DNA from: Alentia gelatinosa
Lineage: Eukaryota; Annelida; Polychaeta; Phyllodocida; Polynoidae
DNA length: 64,000 bases
Direction: 5' to 3'
Assembly (NCBI GenBank): GCA_950022655.1
Contig: OX465589.1
Location: 25,411,626-25,475,625 of the forward strand
Shown here piece after piece: positions 12,301 through 27,300 of the stretch. Each line of letters begins with the position of its first letter. Positions within the stretch are counted from its first letter, which is position 1. The position numbers were made by a program, and so were the translations under genes. Below the pieces are notes generated by a model. It was given only the letters and a program-made list of their open reading frames with translations. It had not been told where the DNA came from and made no database searches.

Positions 12301-15300
12301 AGGAGGCCCCACAGGACGTGCATGTCCGTGAAGGTGAGCCAGCACGCTTTACATGCTGTGTGTCCGGAGTCCCACCCCCAGACGTTGTGTGGTACTTTGA
12401 GGGCGAGCCCATCTCTAATGACGAGATCTACAGGGTGGAGGCTGGGCAGGATGGACAGCATGCACTCTTTTTGCCCGAAGCCTTCCCCGAGGATGCTGGG
12501 GTGTATACAGTGAAGGCTTCCAATGCGGCAGGCGTACAGGAACGCAATGCTTTTTTGATTGTGGATGGTGAGTGTCTTACCCACTAACCCGACTCATCCC
12601 TCTATGTATAATATTGATCTTACGATGTTACCTAAATTTGTTTAGGACGATCAATATTGTTGAGAAGGAAATATATTTCATAGAAAAAATTGATACTTCA
12701 CTTTTGAAAATGTTTGATGGAGAGATTGATATTTAGAGTCTGATTATTTCATTGATCATCATCCTTTAACAAAATGTTATAGATCGATGATTTTGCACTA
12801 AAATTAAAATGATTCTTCAATTCCATTTCAAAATAATTTTTGTGTAAAGATCCATTTTTGCTTCCGCTGAAAGAAGGTATCCATGCTTATTTAGGTAAAA
12901 CATTCGCCAATTAATAAATCGGTTATCCACAAAATTAACTTTCATCTTCTCTATTCAGAAGAATGAATTGCGTTAAAAACTAGCACATTTTCAGGCTTTT
13001 GAAGTTTATGCACGTGTTTTCGTAGCTTTCCTGTGACCCAACTAGGCATGTATACTAGTAGAATTTCGATTTGAAGTTCATTTTTGACATGCCTGCTTTT
13101 ATGTACCCTATCATCCTATATGCTATTCAAACTACCAATAACATGCCATAGCGATTGACATATACAACAAAATAGTTAGATTCAGATAGTACCCATCTGG
13201 TTTGATGATTTAGTTACTTTGTTGTGATACGAAAGATAGATGTAGAAGGTACTGGAATGGACTGAAATGACAATATTTCTGCTTGACATATCATTCACTT
13301 AAGAATACATCAAAATCTGGAACTGATTTTTCATTGTTTTTTCTGTAAAAATGTAAATGAAATAGATAGGTAGTATATCATTAAGGCTATTAGTCTGAGT
13401 GGGATGAAGTCTACTTTATTAATACTTATATTTTTTTTTGCATATACAGGGATGGGTCTTGTAGGAGAGAGAATCAAATTCATAAAAATCTCAAAAGAAT
13501 CTTCTCATATATGTAGATAAATCTAAATCTTCCCTCATAAACAAACCTCTTTTAAAGATGTGTATTTATAGTTTTTTTCTATGATGAACCACCAGACTAA
13601 ACTAACCTGTTGTTGCAGAACTCTTTGCTCAGGAGGAGGAACAGGTAACACTGACAACAGATGATGTAGACGAGGAAGATGCTGCAGTAAAGATCCAAGC
13701 TGCCTTTAGGGGCATGCAAGCACGGCAGCAGGTCAAGGTCCTGAAAGAGGAAAAGGTAAGGACTCTTATCTATGCAGAGCTTTTCAAGGTGTTGGATGTT
13801 GGTGAAGCTTTTACCCCTTTGAATTAAGAACACCTTTAAGAATATAACTGGTGTTGGTTTGGTTTGAAGTGTTAACCACGTGTCTTTGTAAATTAAGGCA
13901 GGTTTTCCTACAATAAGACTGGTGTTGGTGTGTTGATTTAACATAATTCCCTTCCTTGTGTTAGCAATTCAGCTGCGAATATCTGCCCGAATATTAGGTG
14001 GCAGGTAAAGTAGGGCATCTATAGAGGTCATTAGACAACATGCACCATTGTTCATGTAAATACCTGAGATAAATGGTAGCTTGGACAAAAATGCATTAAG
14101 CTTTATGCACAAATCAGCTTCCCCTTTGACACATCCTGTCATGCACGATCCTTGCACGCATTCCAGACCCCAACCGATGAAACCTTACAAGAACAAGTTG
14201 ACCTTCAGATGACCCTTTTGCCTGATCAGCCCCAGGGAGAATATATCAGGGATGAACAAACTACCCTGGAAAGCAAGACTTATTCAGAGGGGATGATAGT
14301 TGTTGAGCAGCGTGCAACCAGTGAGAAATCTGAACTCGAAATTACATTGACATCAGAAAAACAAGATGATGATTCAGCAATGATATTAGAGGACCAGCAA
14401 TTTGTCCTGCATTATGCACATTTAAAAGAGATTGCCCCAGATGAGATGGTAACTGAGACTATTTCTGACATACCCGAGGTTGTAGACTTGACTGTAGCTT
14501 CTGAAACATCTCCAACTGATGCTGTCATAGATTACATAATTCCGTCTGTGCCTGAAATAACCGCCGAAACCAATATTCAGTATGCAGAAATAACACTTGA
14601 AACGATGGAGCTTACACCTGAGAATGATGACAGGATATTGCCAACTGATGAATCACAAGTCGCAACAGTCACAGATCAGGAATATATTATCGAGACGCAT
14701 GCGCCCGATGATAGTGAAATGCGGTTGACTGAGGGGATAATTGAGGATACGTATCCTGAAGGTGAACAGGTTTCAACGATATTCATACAAAGGACCCCTG
14801 ATAAAACAGGAAAAATCAGATCAGATGTTCCTGAAATTGCACTAGACCATGAATTGCAGTCAGAGGAATTGATATTACTACCTACAGATACACCAGAAGG
14901 TACAGATGCATCTCTGCCTGATAGAATGACTGAGGTGTCGGAGACTTCCCATAAGCTTGTGGAGAAATCCGTAGAGGACGCACAGATTGCTGACCTCATA
15001 ACCGTTTCTCAAGGTGAAAGTCACCCAGAGGAGATTACATTCAAAGTTATGGAAGGAAAACAAGAAGCTGAACCAACAGAGATTGTGCTTGAGATTATCA
15101 AACCTTCAAGCGAAGAGGCAGATATCACTGAACTTCCAGTGACCATAACAGGAGAAGCATCACTGATACAAACTCATGCCACAGTTTCCAACCTAGATAC
15201 CCTTGATGAAAGAGAGATTAATTTAGGGGCAGTGGTATATGAAGTTGTAGAACCTCAAGTAGAAGGCATTGAAAGCGTTGGCACTGAAGTAGTTTTGGGA

Positions 15301-18300
15301 GCAGAAACAACACAAAAAGATACAGAAGAATCATACACTTCTGATCTCAAAATGTCAACCGAAAGTGTAATCCAGATGAGGGAGTTCAAACAAGAAATAG
15401 TTGTTACTACAGAGGAACATACTGATGTGGAAGATTCCACACAATGTCTGGTACCTGAGGACCTTCATGAAAGTAAGGGTGAGACAGTAATTGAAATCAT
15501 GCAACCCTCAACAGAGGTGGCAGAAATTACTGATCTCCCAAAGACTGTGACACCCGAAACTTTCCTGATACAAACCCTTCCAAAAGATTCTGAGATTGTA
15601 GAGCCCACGACTGAGGATGTTGTATGTGTGGACAAAGAAAGCATTTCAGTAGAAGAAACACCTCAAACTGAAGGGGTCTCAGACGACTCAATTATCTCTG
15701 AGGAGAAAGCTCCTACTAAAACGGAAATCTACAAGGAGGACTCAATACAAGATATTATTAAACAAAGAGAGGATCTTGACAGTTATGACCTTGAAGCGAC
15801 TGAGAAAACTGAAACATCAGAGACTAGGACTGACTTTGGATTTGAAAACTCTTTTGAATTACAGATTCCTGCTGAAAGTGAAGTTCAGCCAATAGAGACA
15901 ACACCTGATATTGTGCAACCCTCAGCTGAACAGGCAGAAATCACTGACCTTCCGATGACATTGTCCCCTGAAACATCCCTAATACAGATTGCACAAGATG
16001 ATAGCAACCTTTCAGACTCTCTTACTTTCGGTGAAACAATTTCTGATATCGAAACTGCTTCTCAAAATAAGACAGAGGAGAAGGAATCAATCCAAGATAT
16101 GATTGGACCTGCCATGGAATGTATTGAAGGTTCTGACTCTGAAGTGATTGAAACTGCAAGGCCAGCTCAGATTCAAAGTGAGATGGAATCTCCTGAATTT
16201 GACGTTCTACCAGAGAGTGACATCAAGCCAACAGAGTTGGTACTTGAGGTTGTGCAACCCTCAGCAAAAGAAGCACAAATTACTGATCTTCCTATAACTT
16301 TGGCACCAGCAGATTCCCAAATACAAATCCTTCCGACGCATACTACAGTGTCTGACCTAGATTCATTTGATGGCAAACAGATTGAATTCGGGGAAGTGGT
16401 ATATGAAATTATAGAACCTACGATGGAAGATATTGAAAGCACAGATACTCTAGGAGTTTTAGTAGCAGAAACACCGCAAATTGGAAGAGATACAGTAGAC
16501 TCAGGAGAATATCAAATTCTGAAGGAAGACTCAGTAAAGGAGGCAAAGCCAGTGGATGAAAGTCCAGAGCTTGGAACACCCAGTTCTGTGGATATGGAAA
16601 TCACTGTTATCGAAGGCGCGTTTGTGTCAGAACCAGTTAAAGAAGACACAGGTGAAATCTTGATACAGGCAAGAACAGCTGAAAGTATTGATTTAACTGT
16701 GACTGAGGAAACATCTCAGATAAGTGACAAACATTCTGAAATTGACTTTCCATCTGAAGATGATGTGCCAACTGATATGGTATTGGATATTCTGCAACCT
16801 TCAGCTGAACAAGTGGAAATCAGCGATCTTCCAATAACATTTGCACCAGAAACCTCACAAATACAGATCTCAAGTCATACTTCGATTCCGGATACAGAAC
16901 CAAAGGAATTGTTGTTTAAGATAGCAGAGCCCACATCTGAACCTACAGATGAGGAAACCGAAGGTTCTATCAGTGTAATTAAAACTGTAGGAATTACCCA
17001 GATCATGTCTGATCAGGAAGATGAAACATCTCAGGTTATCCCTGATATGGAAGTCGAACAAACAGAGATTGTTCCAACTGATACCTCAGTTTCCGAGCTA
17101 GACGCCTTTGATGAAAGAGAAGTTGAGTCAGAGGAAGTTGCTTTTGAGATTGTAGAACACACGGAGACTACTTTCATGGCAGAAATGCCAGAAATTGAAG
17201 GGGTCAAAGAAGACACACTTAGCTCTGACCTGAAAACTGTTCCTGAAGATGAAATCCAGAAAGATGAAATGGTACAGGAAATAGCTGAACCAATCAGAAA
17301 ATATAGTGAAATGTCTGGCATTAAGATGACTGAGTATTTCCCTGAGAGTGCAACTGAGCCAACAGAAATGACAGTAGATATTGCACAACCTTCATTGGAA
17401 CAATCAGAAGTCACTGAGTTTCCAATGATCTTAAAACCAGAAACAGCTGAAGTACACGCTGTGGCTTCTGATGTGGATGTTCTTGAGGAAAGAGAGTTAG
17501 AATCAGGGGAAGTGGTATTTGAGATTGTAGAACCCACAGTTGAGGATACTGAAAGCACACCTACTGAAAAAATTTTGCATACAGAATCAGCAGAAATCGA
17601 AAAGATGCCAGAATATACACCTAGTTCTGACCTGAAAACTGTTTCTGAAGATGAAGTCCAGAGAGAGGAAATGGTGCAGGAAATAGCTGAACCTTTGAGA
17701 GAATATAGTGAAATGTCTGGCATTGAGATGACTGAGTATTTCCCTGAGAGTGCAACTGAGCCAACAGAAATGACAGTAGATATTGCACAACCTTCCTTGG
17801 AACAATCAGAAGTCACCGATGTTCCCATGACCTTGACTTCAGAAACATCTGAAATACATGCTGTGGTTTCTGATGTGGATGTTCTTGAAGAAAGAGAGTT
17901 AGAATCAGGGGAAGTGGTATTTGAGATTGTAGAACCCACAGTTGAAGATACTGAAAACACACCTACTGAAACAATTTTGCATACAGAATCACCAGAAATC
18001 AAAAAGATGCCAGAAGAGGCACCTAGTTCTGACCTGAAAACTGTTTCTGAAGATGAAGTTCAGAGAGATGAAATGATACAGGAAATAGCTGAACCTTTGA
18101 GAGATTATAGTGAAATGTCTGGCATTGAGGTGACTGAGTATTTCCCTGAAAGTGCAACTGAGCCAACAAAAACTACTCTTGAGATTGTACAACCTACTTT
18201 GGAACAATCAGAAGTCACTGATGTTCCAATGATCTTGACACCAGAAACAGCTGAAGTTCACGCTGTGGCTTCTGATGTGGATGTTCTTGAAGAAAGAGAG

Positions 18301-21300
18301 TTAGAATCAGGGGAAGTGGTATTTGAGATTGTAGAACCCACAGTTGAGGATACTGAAAGCACACCTACTGAAACAATTTTGCCTACAGAATCAGCAGAAA
18401 TCAAAAAGATGCCAGAATATACACCTAGTTCCGACCTGAAAACTGTTTCTGAAGATGAAGTCCAGAGAGAGGAAATGGTGCAGGAAATAGCTGAACCTTT
18501 GAGAGAATATAGTGAAATGTCTGGCATTGAGATGACTGAGTATTTCCCTGAGAGTGCAACTGAGCCAACAGAAATGACAGTAGATATTGCACAACCTTCA
18601 TTGGAACAATCAGAAGTCACCGATGTTCCCATGACCTTGACTTCAGAAACATCTGAAATACATGCTGTGGTTTCTGATGTGGATGTTCTTGAAGAAAGAG
18701 AGTTAGTATCAGGGGAAGTGGTATTTGAGATTGTAGAACCCACAGTTGAAGATACTGAAAGCACACCCACTGAAACAATTTTGCATACAGAATCACCAGA
18801 AATAAAAAAGATGCCAGAAGAGGCACCTAGTTCTGACCTGAAAACTGTTTCTGAAGATGAAGTCCAGAGAGAGGAAATGGTGCAGGAAATAGCTGAACCT
18901 TTGAGAGATTATAGTGAAATGTCTGGCATTGAGATGACTGAGTATTTCCCTGAAAGTGCAACTGAGCCAACAGAAACTACTCTTGAGATTGTACAACCTA
19001 CTTTGGAACAATCAGAAGTCACTGATGTTCCGATGATCTTGATACCAGAAACATCTGAAATACATGGTGTGGTTTCAGATGTGGATGCTCTTGAGGAAAG
19101 AGAGTTAGAATCAGGGGAAGTGGTATTTGAGATTGTAGAACCCACAGTTGAGGATACTGAAAGCACACTGACTGAAACAATTTTGCATACAGAATCAGCA
19201 GAAATCAAAAGAATGCCGGAAGACACACTAAGCTCTGACCTGAAAGCTGTTCCTGAAGATGAAATCCAGAAAGATGAAATGGTACAAGAAATAGCTGAAC
19301 CTATCAGAGAATATAGTGAAATGTCCGAGCTGGAGGTGACTGAGTATTTCCCTGAAAGTGCAACTGAGCCAACAGAAATAACAGTAGATATTGCACAACC
19401 TTCATTGGAACAATCAGAAATCACTGATGTTCCAATGAATTTGACTCCAGAAACATCTGAAGTACAAGCAGTGGTTTCTGATGTGGATGTTCTTGAGGAA
19501 GGAGAGTTTGAATCAGGAGAGGTGGTATTTGAGATTGTAGAACCCACAGTTGAAGATGCACAAAGTACACACACTGAGACTAATTTCATGGCAGAAATGC
19601 CAGAAATTGAAGGGGTCAAAGAAGACACTCATAGCTATGACCTAAAAACTGTTTCTGAAGATGAAATCCAGAAAGATGAAATGGTACAGGAAAAAGCTGA
19701 ACCTATCAGAGAATATAGTGAAATGTCTGAGCTGGAGGTGACTGAGTATTTCCCTGAAAGTGCAACTGAGCCAACAGAAACTACTCTTGAGATTGTACAA
19801 CCTACTTTGGAACAATCAGACGTCACTGATGTTCCCATGGCCTTGACTTCAGAAACATCTGAAATACATGCAGTGATTTCAGATGTGGATGCTCTTGAGG
19901 AAAGAGAGTTAGAATCAGGGGAAGTGGTATTTGAGATTGTAGAACCCACAGTTGACGATACTGAAAGCACACCTACTGAAACAATTTTGCATACAGCATC
20001 AGCAGAAATCGAAAAGATGCCAGAATATACACCTAGTTCTGACCTGAAAACTGTTTCTGAAGATGAAGTCCAGAGAGAGGAAATGGTGCAGGAAATAGCT
20101 GAACCTTTGAGAGAATATAGTGAAATGTCTGGCATTGAGATGACTGAGTATTTCCCTGAAAGTGCAACTGAGCCAACAGAAATTACTTTTGAGATTGTGC
20201 AACCTTCCTTGGAACAATCAGAAGTCACTGATGTTCCAATGCCCTTGAGTTCAGAAACATCTGAAGTACAGGCTATAGTTTCTGATGTGGATGTTCCTGA
20301 GAAAGGAGAAATTGAATCAGGAGAGGTGGTATTTGAGATTGTTGAACCCACAGCTGAAGATGCTCTAAGTACACACAGTGAGACCACTTTCATGGCAGAA
20401 ATGCCAGAAATTGAAGGGGTAAGAGAAGACACTCATAGCTCTGACCTAAACACTGTATCTGCAGAGCAAATCCAGAGAGATGAAATGGTACAAGAAAAAG
20501 CTGAACCTATCAGAGAATATAGTGAAATGTCTGAGCTTGAGGTGACTGAGTATTTCCCTGAAAGTGAAACTGAGCCAACAGAAACTACTGTTGAGATTAT
20601 ACAACCTACTTTGGAACAATCAGAAGTCTCCGATGTTCCCATGACCTTGACTTCAGAAACATCTGAAATACACGCTGTGGTTTCTGAAGATGCTCAAAGT
20701 ACACCTACTGAAGGCATATATACCATTGATGAACAAGAGATATTATCAGGGGAAGTGGTACTTGAGATTGTAGAACCCACAGTTGAAGACATTGAAACTA
20801 TAGAAGGTGAAGGTATTTTTGTGGCACAACTATCACATATAAAACCAGACACTAACAATAAACAGGTTTCTGACATTGAGCCTGTATCCGAAAGTGAAAA
20901 ACAATCTGTGAAAACAATTCAGGTCATTGTTGAACCTGAAGGTAAGAGTGTTATGGAAGATGGGAAGCCTAAACAAGAAGCTTCCCCTGATAGCACAATT
21001 GAGTCTGCAGAGGTGGTATGTGAGATAAAGCAACCCACATCTGAACCGACAGAAAATGAGCTTTTGACAGAGGAGCCACAGGATAAATTCGCACAATCAG
21101 TAATAGAAGTTCCTTTATTAAGCACTGACCATGTCGACGGCCAGATCCATTCCCCAGAGAGAGAACTAGCAATTATGGAACTAGCTGTTGAACAGCATCA
21201 TATAAGTGACATTGAAATGACCTTGGGAGTTGCAGAACCTCAGACGCAGGAAACTATGGAGGGCAGACAGGCCACTGATGGACAGAGACCAGCTCCAGAA

Positions 21301-24300
21301 AGTGCGCTACTGCCCGAGGGAGCTATAAAAACCATTGAGGAACCTTTGATAGAACAAACTTCAGGCACAGATGTTGAGGAATTATTGACAGCAGAAGTTT
21401 TTCAACTTGAGATGGTCATGGACAGTACAGATAGTTCGGTATTGACTGTCCTACCTGAAACTGAAATAAAGTCAGCAGAATTGACCCCTGGGCTTTTGCA
21501 GCAGGATCAAATAGAGTCTGTTGATGATGACATTATCCTGACATCAGACACATCTCAGCTTGGGTATTCTCCTGAAAGTGAAATGCCATCAGAAGACATG
21601 GCTGATATACAAAAAGCTCCTCTCGAGGAGGGAATCCTACCGACAGAAGAGGTATGTAAACCTGGACAAAGGTTTGGAGAAGTTGCTGTTCAGCAATCAG
21701 CCCGTGAAGCTGAAAGTATGATCCCTGTAGAGGACAAGGTCTGTGAAGATTTACAGTCCGCATCTGAAGAGACTTCGGTTACCATGGTGACGGGCATGGC
21801 TGATTCCCAAGTGGAAGGTGCTTTACAACAAACTACTAGGGATGCCACAGACCTCCTAGTGGTAAAGTCCCCTTTATACAGTAGCTTTGTAGGCTTAGTT
21901 AGAGGGGTGATAACCATATAGTCACTGATGTAAATAAGTAAGCTGTACATACTCTACTATACAGATACATCGAGTTGAATGATATGTAAAATACGTCAAG
22001 TGTTTTTGGACAAAATGCTGCATGGTGAAATCCATTTGTATTTAAGGCTATGAACACTTGGTAAAACAATGCTGAATATAAATAGCGCTGTATATAAGAA
22101 TTAGATAAGTAGGGTGCATGGATTTGCAAAAAGCTTTGCTACCAATGTCCTGTCGAGCATGTCCCTTATACCTCATACCAATTCCAGGCTTCATCCACGG
22201 ATTCAGACCAAGAGAGCCTTGAGCTACAATCTTCCCATATGCCTGAAACCCCTGAAACAGAGCTTGTCCTTGAGGACACGCAGCCTGACGACCTTGATGC
22301 TGCCACCATGAGTGAACGCCTAATCCCCGCTGATGAGGTTGACCTTACAGCTGTGACCCCTAAACCTGAAGATACCGATTCAGCTTTGGTTATCGACCTG
22401 GCTGCTTCCATAGTAGAGGAAGCCATTTCCACAGCTACCAAGACTTTCGCTGATTCTCAAATGGTAATGTTTTAGTCAAGGAATAAGTCATTCTAAGCCC
22501 TATTCAAAATGCTGTTGAAATCGATTTTTTAAAGATTGGTTTAAACCTAAGTGGTCCTCATGCATATTTTCCACAGTTTAGGATACTAGAACTTATTGTA
22601 GTTCTATGTGTTGTTTAAAACCGCTTTAGCAGCAATTTAGCAATATATATGATAAAACATCAATAAATTAGTCTGAATAGAAGTCCTTCATAGATGTTTA
22701 ATGGTAAGGTTTATAGTAACATTTTCCCAAAGAACTACCAATATTGTGGTTTAAGGATTATCGCCATTAATTATAAAATGTTGTAGAAACATATGAATAA
22801 CATTGATCAGAATTGCTGGTGCTGGCCATGACCTCTCCTGAGTTACGCATGAACCTATCCCGGATTACAGGTCCCAACTGATGAAACCCCGGAAGAACCC
22901 ACTGACCTTGAAGTGACATTGCCTCTGTCCGAGGAGAAAGAACCCGAAACCCTAAGTGCTGACCTTCAGATTGCCCCTGAGAGTGAAAGTGAAATCCCCA
23001 CTGAAGAAATGCCCCTCGAACTTGTACAGCCTACCTCAGAAGATACTTCTGTTTCCTTGGTGATGGGTTTGCCTGATTCTGAGGTTGAAGAAACTAAACA
23101 AGAAGAGCCTGAAGAGGCCCCAGACTCAAAACTGGTAAAGGTCTTACAACATCTGGGCTATCTTCAATAACATTAATATTCTGTTATGTTGGTTCTACCT
23201 ATAAGTTAATGAGAAACGTTTGTCATGTTCGATGCCATGCCAAAAATGTTGTTTATTATAAAGAATTAAACAAAAGTAAATGAGTAGGAGATACATTGAC
23301 ACGAAGGCATGCTCTCCAGCTGAATTCATCACAACTCTGTCACAGTAATAGAATATACTTGTAGATCAGTATATAAAATATAAGGATATAGCTGAGACTT
23401 AAGTAATGCTTTTCTAGGCTAGTAGCAATATACAAAGAGCCCTCTATTTCGTCATAAATGTGCTAGTAGTTTACGTCTCTCAGAGCTTTTGGTGATACCA
23501 TAGAGTCCCTGTTTGGTCACACTGTCCTCACTCACCCTCGTCTCTCTCCCCGTGTTCAGGTTGAGGTGACCACGTCCGGTGGTCAGGCGCCTCAGTTCGT
23601 GCGCGAGCTGGAGTCGGTGACCGTGCAGATCGGAGAGACGATCCGCCTCGTCTGTCAAGTGGCCAGCGATCAGGAGGTGATCGTTACCTGGTTCAAACAG
23701 AGTGCTGAGATCTTCGGAGATCGATATATGTGAGTTATTATAGCTGCATTTCTACCAACCCCCGTTTTCTATCCCACAATTCTGGATATAATACTCCATC
23801 CTGAACATTTTACATATTCAAAGGTTTTTACTTGCCTCGGAAAGGTAAGCAGTGATCATAAATGAAGTTGAAATAAGTTGAAAATAGAAATATTTCCAGG
23901 GGGTTTGAGGCTTTCCTTAATAGGGAATTTATTATATCAGAACGAAGTGTAGAAGGAAATAACCATTGTACTTGATAGCTTCATCAGTGCAAAAGACGTA
24001 TGTGCCTCGGCTAGGTGCACCATGGCTTTAGATTTAGTTCTATATCATTTACGTTCCGATTCGAAATGACAGGTTCCTCTTGGGCCATCCTTTCTGTGTT
24101 CTTTCAATCACAGATACCATATGCTAAAGTTGTTAAACCTTCTTGATCTCATGATTGATTTGAAATGTCATTTGAATTGTATGTGTGTAGTGCATTCTTT
24201 AAGAATGAGACTGTATCTTACTATTTGAAATTCTATATTATTAAAGAAAGGTATATCAGTACTATTACAGCCTTATACTATTGTCATTGTCTTTAATCAT

Positions 24301-27300
24301 CGCAGTAGTGGCTCTGCTATAAATGTCAGCCACATACAATTACATTTATATGATTGTATTCAAATCATGACTCTATACGAAAGAAATTTATTAAGATATT
24401 TAAAACTTACTGTCTTCCCAAACAAGATGATAGTGATCTAATAGACAGTTTATATACTACATATCGATAGGTAGGAGTAACAGCATTCTTTACCTACCAG
24501 GTTAATAATCTACCTTGTCTAATTCACATTCACAGCACGAGTCAGACAGAGGACTTGACCTTCAGCTTAGAGATCCCCTACTCAGTTGTAGAAGACTCAG
24601 CTGAGTTCACAGTCGTGGTCGCCAATGACTACGGAAGCACCTCATCATCCGCCGATGTCACGGTGGAGTTCCAACTTCCAACCTTCACCGAACCTCTCAA
24701 GGACACGCCAGTGGTGATCAACCAAGACGTGACCTTGGAGTGTCAAGTGGCAGGCCAGCCAGAACCAGACACACAATGGTTGGTGTCGGGGATGTTGCTA
24801 GGCCAGTCTGACAAGTACCAACAAGGTCGAGAAAAAAGCACAGCCTCACTGACCATCACCAGTGTGACTCTAGACGACACAGAGATGCCGTACTCGTGTC
24901 GGGCCACCAACCCCGCCGGCCAAGCAGTGACCACGGCCAATCTCCTCCCGCAAGGTTTGTTGGATTTTGTTTCTCGCCTGGTTTGTCTCAGCCTCTGCAT
25001 GGCGGCTCAGATGAGACTACTGGCCGCTAAGGACAAATCCCGCCCCCTACACACCCTACTACTGCTGGGAACAAAGAGTGGTACTGCTAGATAAAACCCA
25101 GGTTTAGTTAAGGGTTCTCCCTATTGTCAACTGCATGCCTGCTACAATCTGGCCCCTCTTTTATAATCTAGTAATGATTGAAATGTGACCTACAATAAAT
25201 CTGCTTGATTAAGTCTAGTTCCCACTGAATGTACCTGTAGCTAAAATTGCCCTGATTGCTACTGTATTATTCCCTGTAAGGCATGAAAATCGTCTGTTCT
25301 TCTGTAAGATGGAACAACATAACCCAATGTAAACCTGGTTCTCCACCAGTGTTATCTACTAAGACATTACTCATCTAGACCTCTATGGAAGCGTATATGT
25401 ATGTGAATTGTAAGCAAAAGTATTATTTTTTGTCGGATGAGTTTAAGCAGCATGTTATTGCGAAGCTATGTATGTATAAGGAGTAATTTGAGATAGGCTG
25501 ACAAGTATATATGTACATAATTTTTCCTGTAAGAAGATTTTTTACGATTGAGATTCTGTAATCCCGTCTGCACGCATTTCCTGCATGGAGAGTTTAACAG
25601 CATGGAGACTGATCTGCTAGCATGCTGTGAGAAATCCACACTTGAAGGAAGGACCAGATGACTAGGTGCCAAATAAGGAAAGTGTGTCATGATATTTTGG
25701 CATAAAATCATAATATCACCCGCCAAACCAACTCTCCCACGTAAGAACATGCCTTTCCCTGTGCCCACCCCTTGCTCATATACCCTGTGTTGTTCCTGTG
25801 TTAAACCGTTCAATACATGACTACCAACATATTTCAAACTGCTGAAGTAGTATTATGCATCAGAACCGTATGCATTTCATATTCACCTTGTATATTCATT
25901 GTAACATGAAGTAATGTTGAGACATAGTATAATCGACACATATGGTTGGTTTAGTTACTATCAAATACTAATATATATAGAGCACAGCGCGTGGGTCAAC
26001 CTTCACTGCCCATGCTGACCACCAAACGTAACGTATAGCTGCCACCCAACCTTGCTGCCCTCTCTGACCTTTACTAGACGCCCTCAGAACGTAGTGAGTA
26101 AAAGCCTGGGGCTGTGTGTGTTATCTGGTTGCAGGTACTCTCATCGATGACGATAATGTTCCCCCTGTCAAAGCCCAGCTCTTGGCTTTAGCTTTCCCTG
26201 CCGCGGTTAGCACGCTGCTTATTAATTCACTGGCGTCATCCAACTGCCTGTCCTTCTTCATCCTAGCCGTCCTCCTCATCATGTTGGTCATCTTGGTATT
26301 GATGTTTCTGCTGCATGTACGCCGCCTATAGGCTGTGTACGTGAGCGGTTAACGCTACGCGGCGCTACAGTCGAAAGGCCTGAATTAGATGTACCCAAGC
26401 AGTCGTAATGCAGGCATGCTACTGTGAAATAGCCAAGGATTTAATGTGTTAGATATGGTGATAGGTTGGTACACTTGACCGTGTTACTGTACTAGAGCTA
26501 TCATTATCCACTTAGACCGGATGTTAGGCATGTCCGTATCCTGAAAAGTGAATTGAGTAGACATCTGGTGTTAATTAGCTATAGCACATCATCGGGCTTC
26601 TTCATTAGACATTCCTTATTGAGTGTGGTCGGACTATTAGTATTTCGCCACGCAGAGACCACCTTTAGCCGTCCCATCTTATACTTCTGACGTGAAGATC
26701 ACGTTATAGAACATGGCAGCATTACGTATGGATGTTTGACTTCTGGTGAGCCATTTGTGTTTGTACAATATATTTTTGTCGGGGGATGTTTACATCCACG
26801 GCTGTGGAGTAGCTCATAGTCGGACAGGTTAGAAGTCATGGCAGTAGATGGGAAAACTAATTACTCATAGAGTTTAGATTATCAGGTGCTAATTGAGTAA
26901 ATACCGGTTACTGGGATTAATAATATGTCAGTTAGCCAGGTGAAAAGAGCTGATGTCAAACTAAATGACGAATTTCTGCAGAGAAATGATAACCAGTGTG
27001 AGATTAGGTGGGGATATTAACCATAGCTGATAGACGAGTATACTGCTAAGTTCGAAACTCGATGTGGTTTCCCTAGGGTTTATGTTACTACGTTTGTATA
27101 TTACCTAAACATGAATGGAATCGAGCCTGGAAAGATATGTTTACGGAATACAGGTGCAGATCAGAGATTAGAAGGTAACGCTGTATTCTTCATAACCACT
27201 GACTGTTAACGTTCAGGATAAATTTCAAATGTATCATATATTTGTAACCAGGTAACGGACAAATAACACTAATGTTGTAATTCATAATGCTCATCATACT

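Noticed and set aside
17031..20642. Long open frames on the - strand (up to 323 codons), Ser/Thr-rich
   Set aside because: They are the reverse shadow of the in-frame 402-bp repeats. The + strand frame is continuous with spliced neighbours, and the - strand peptides show only repeat composition.
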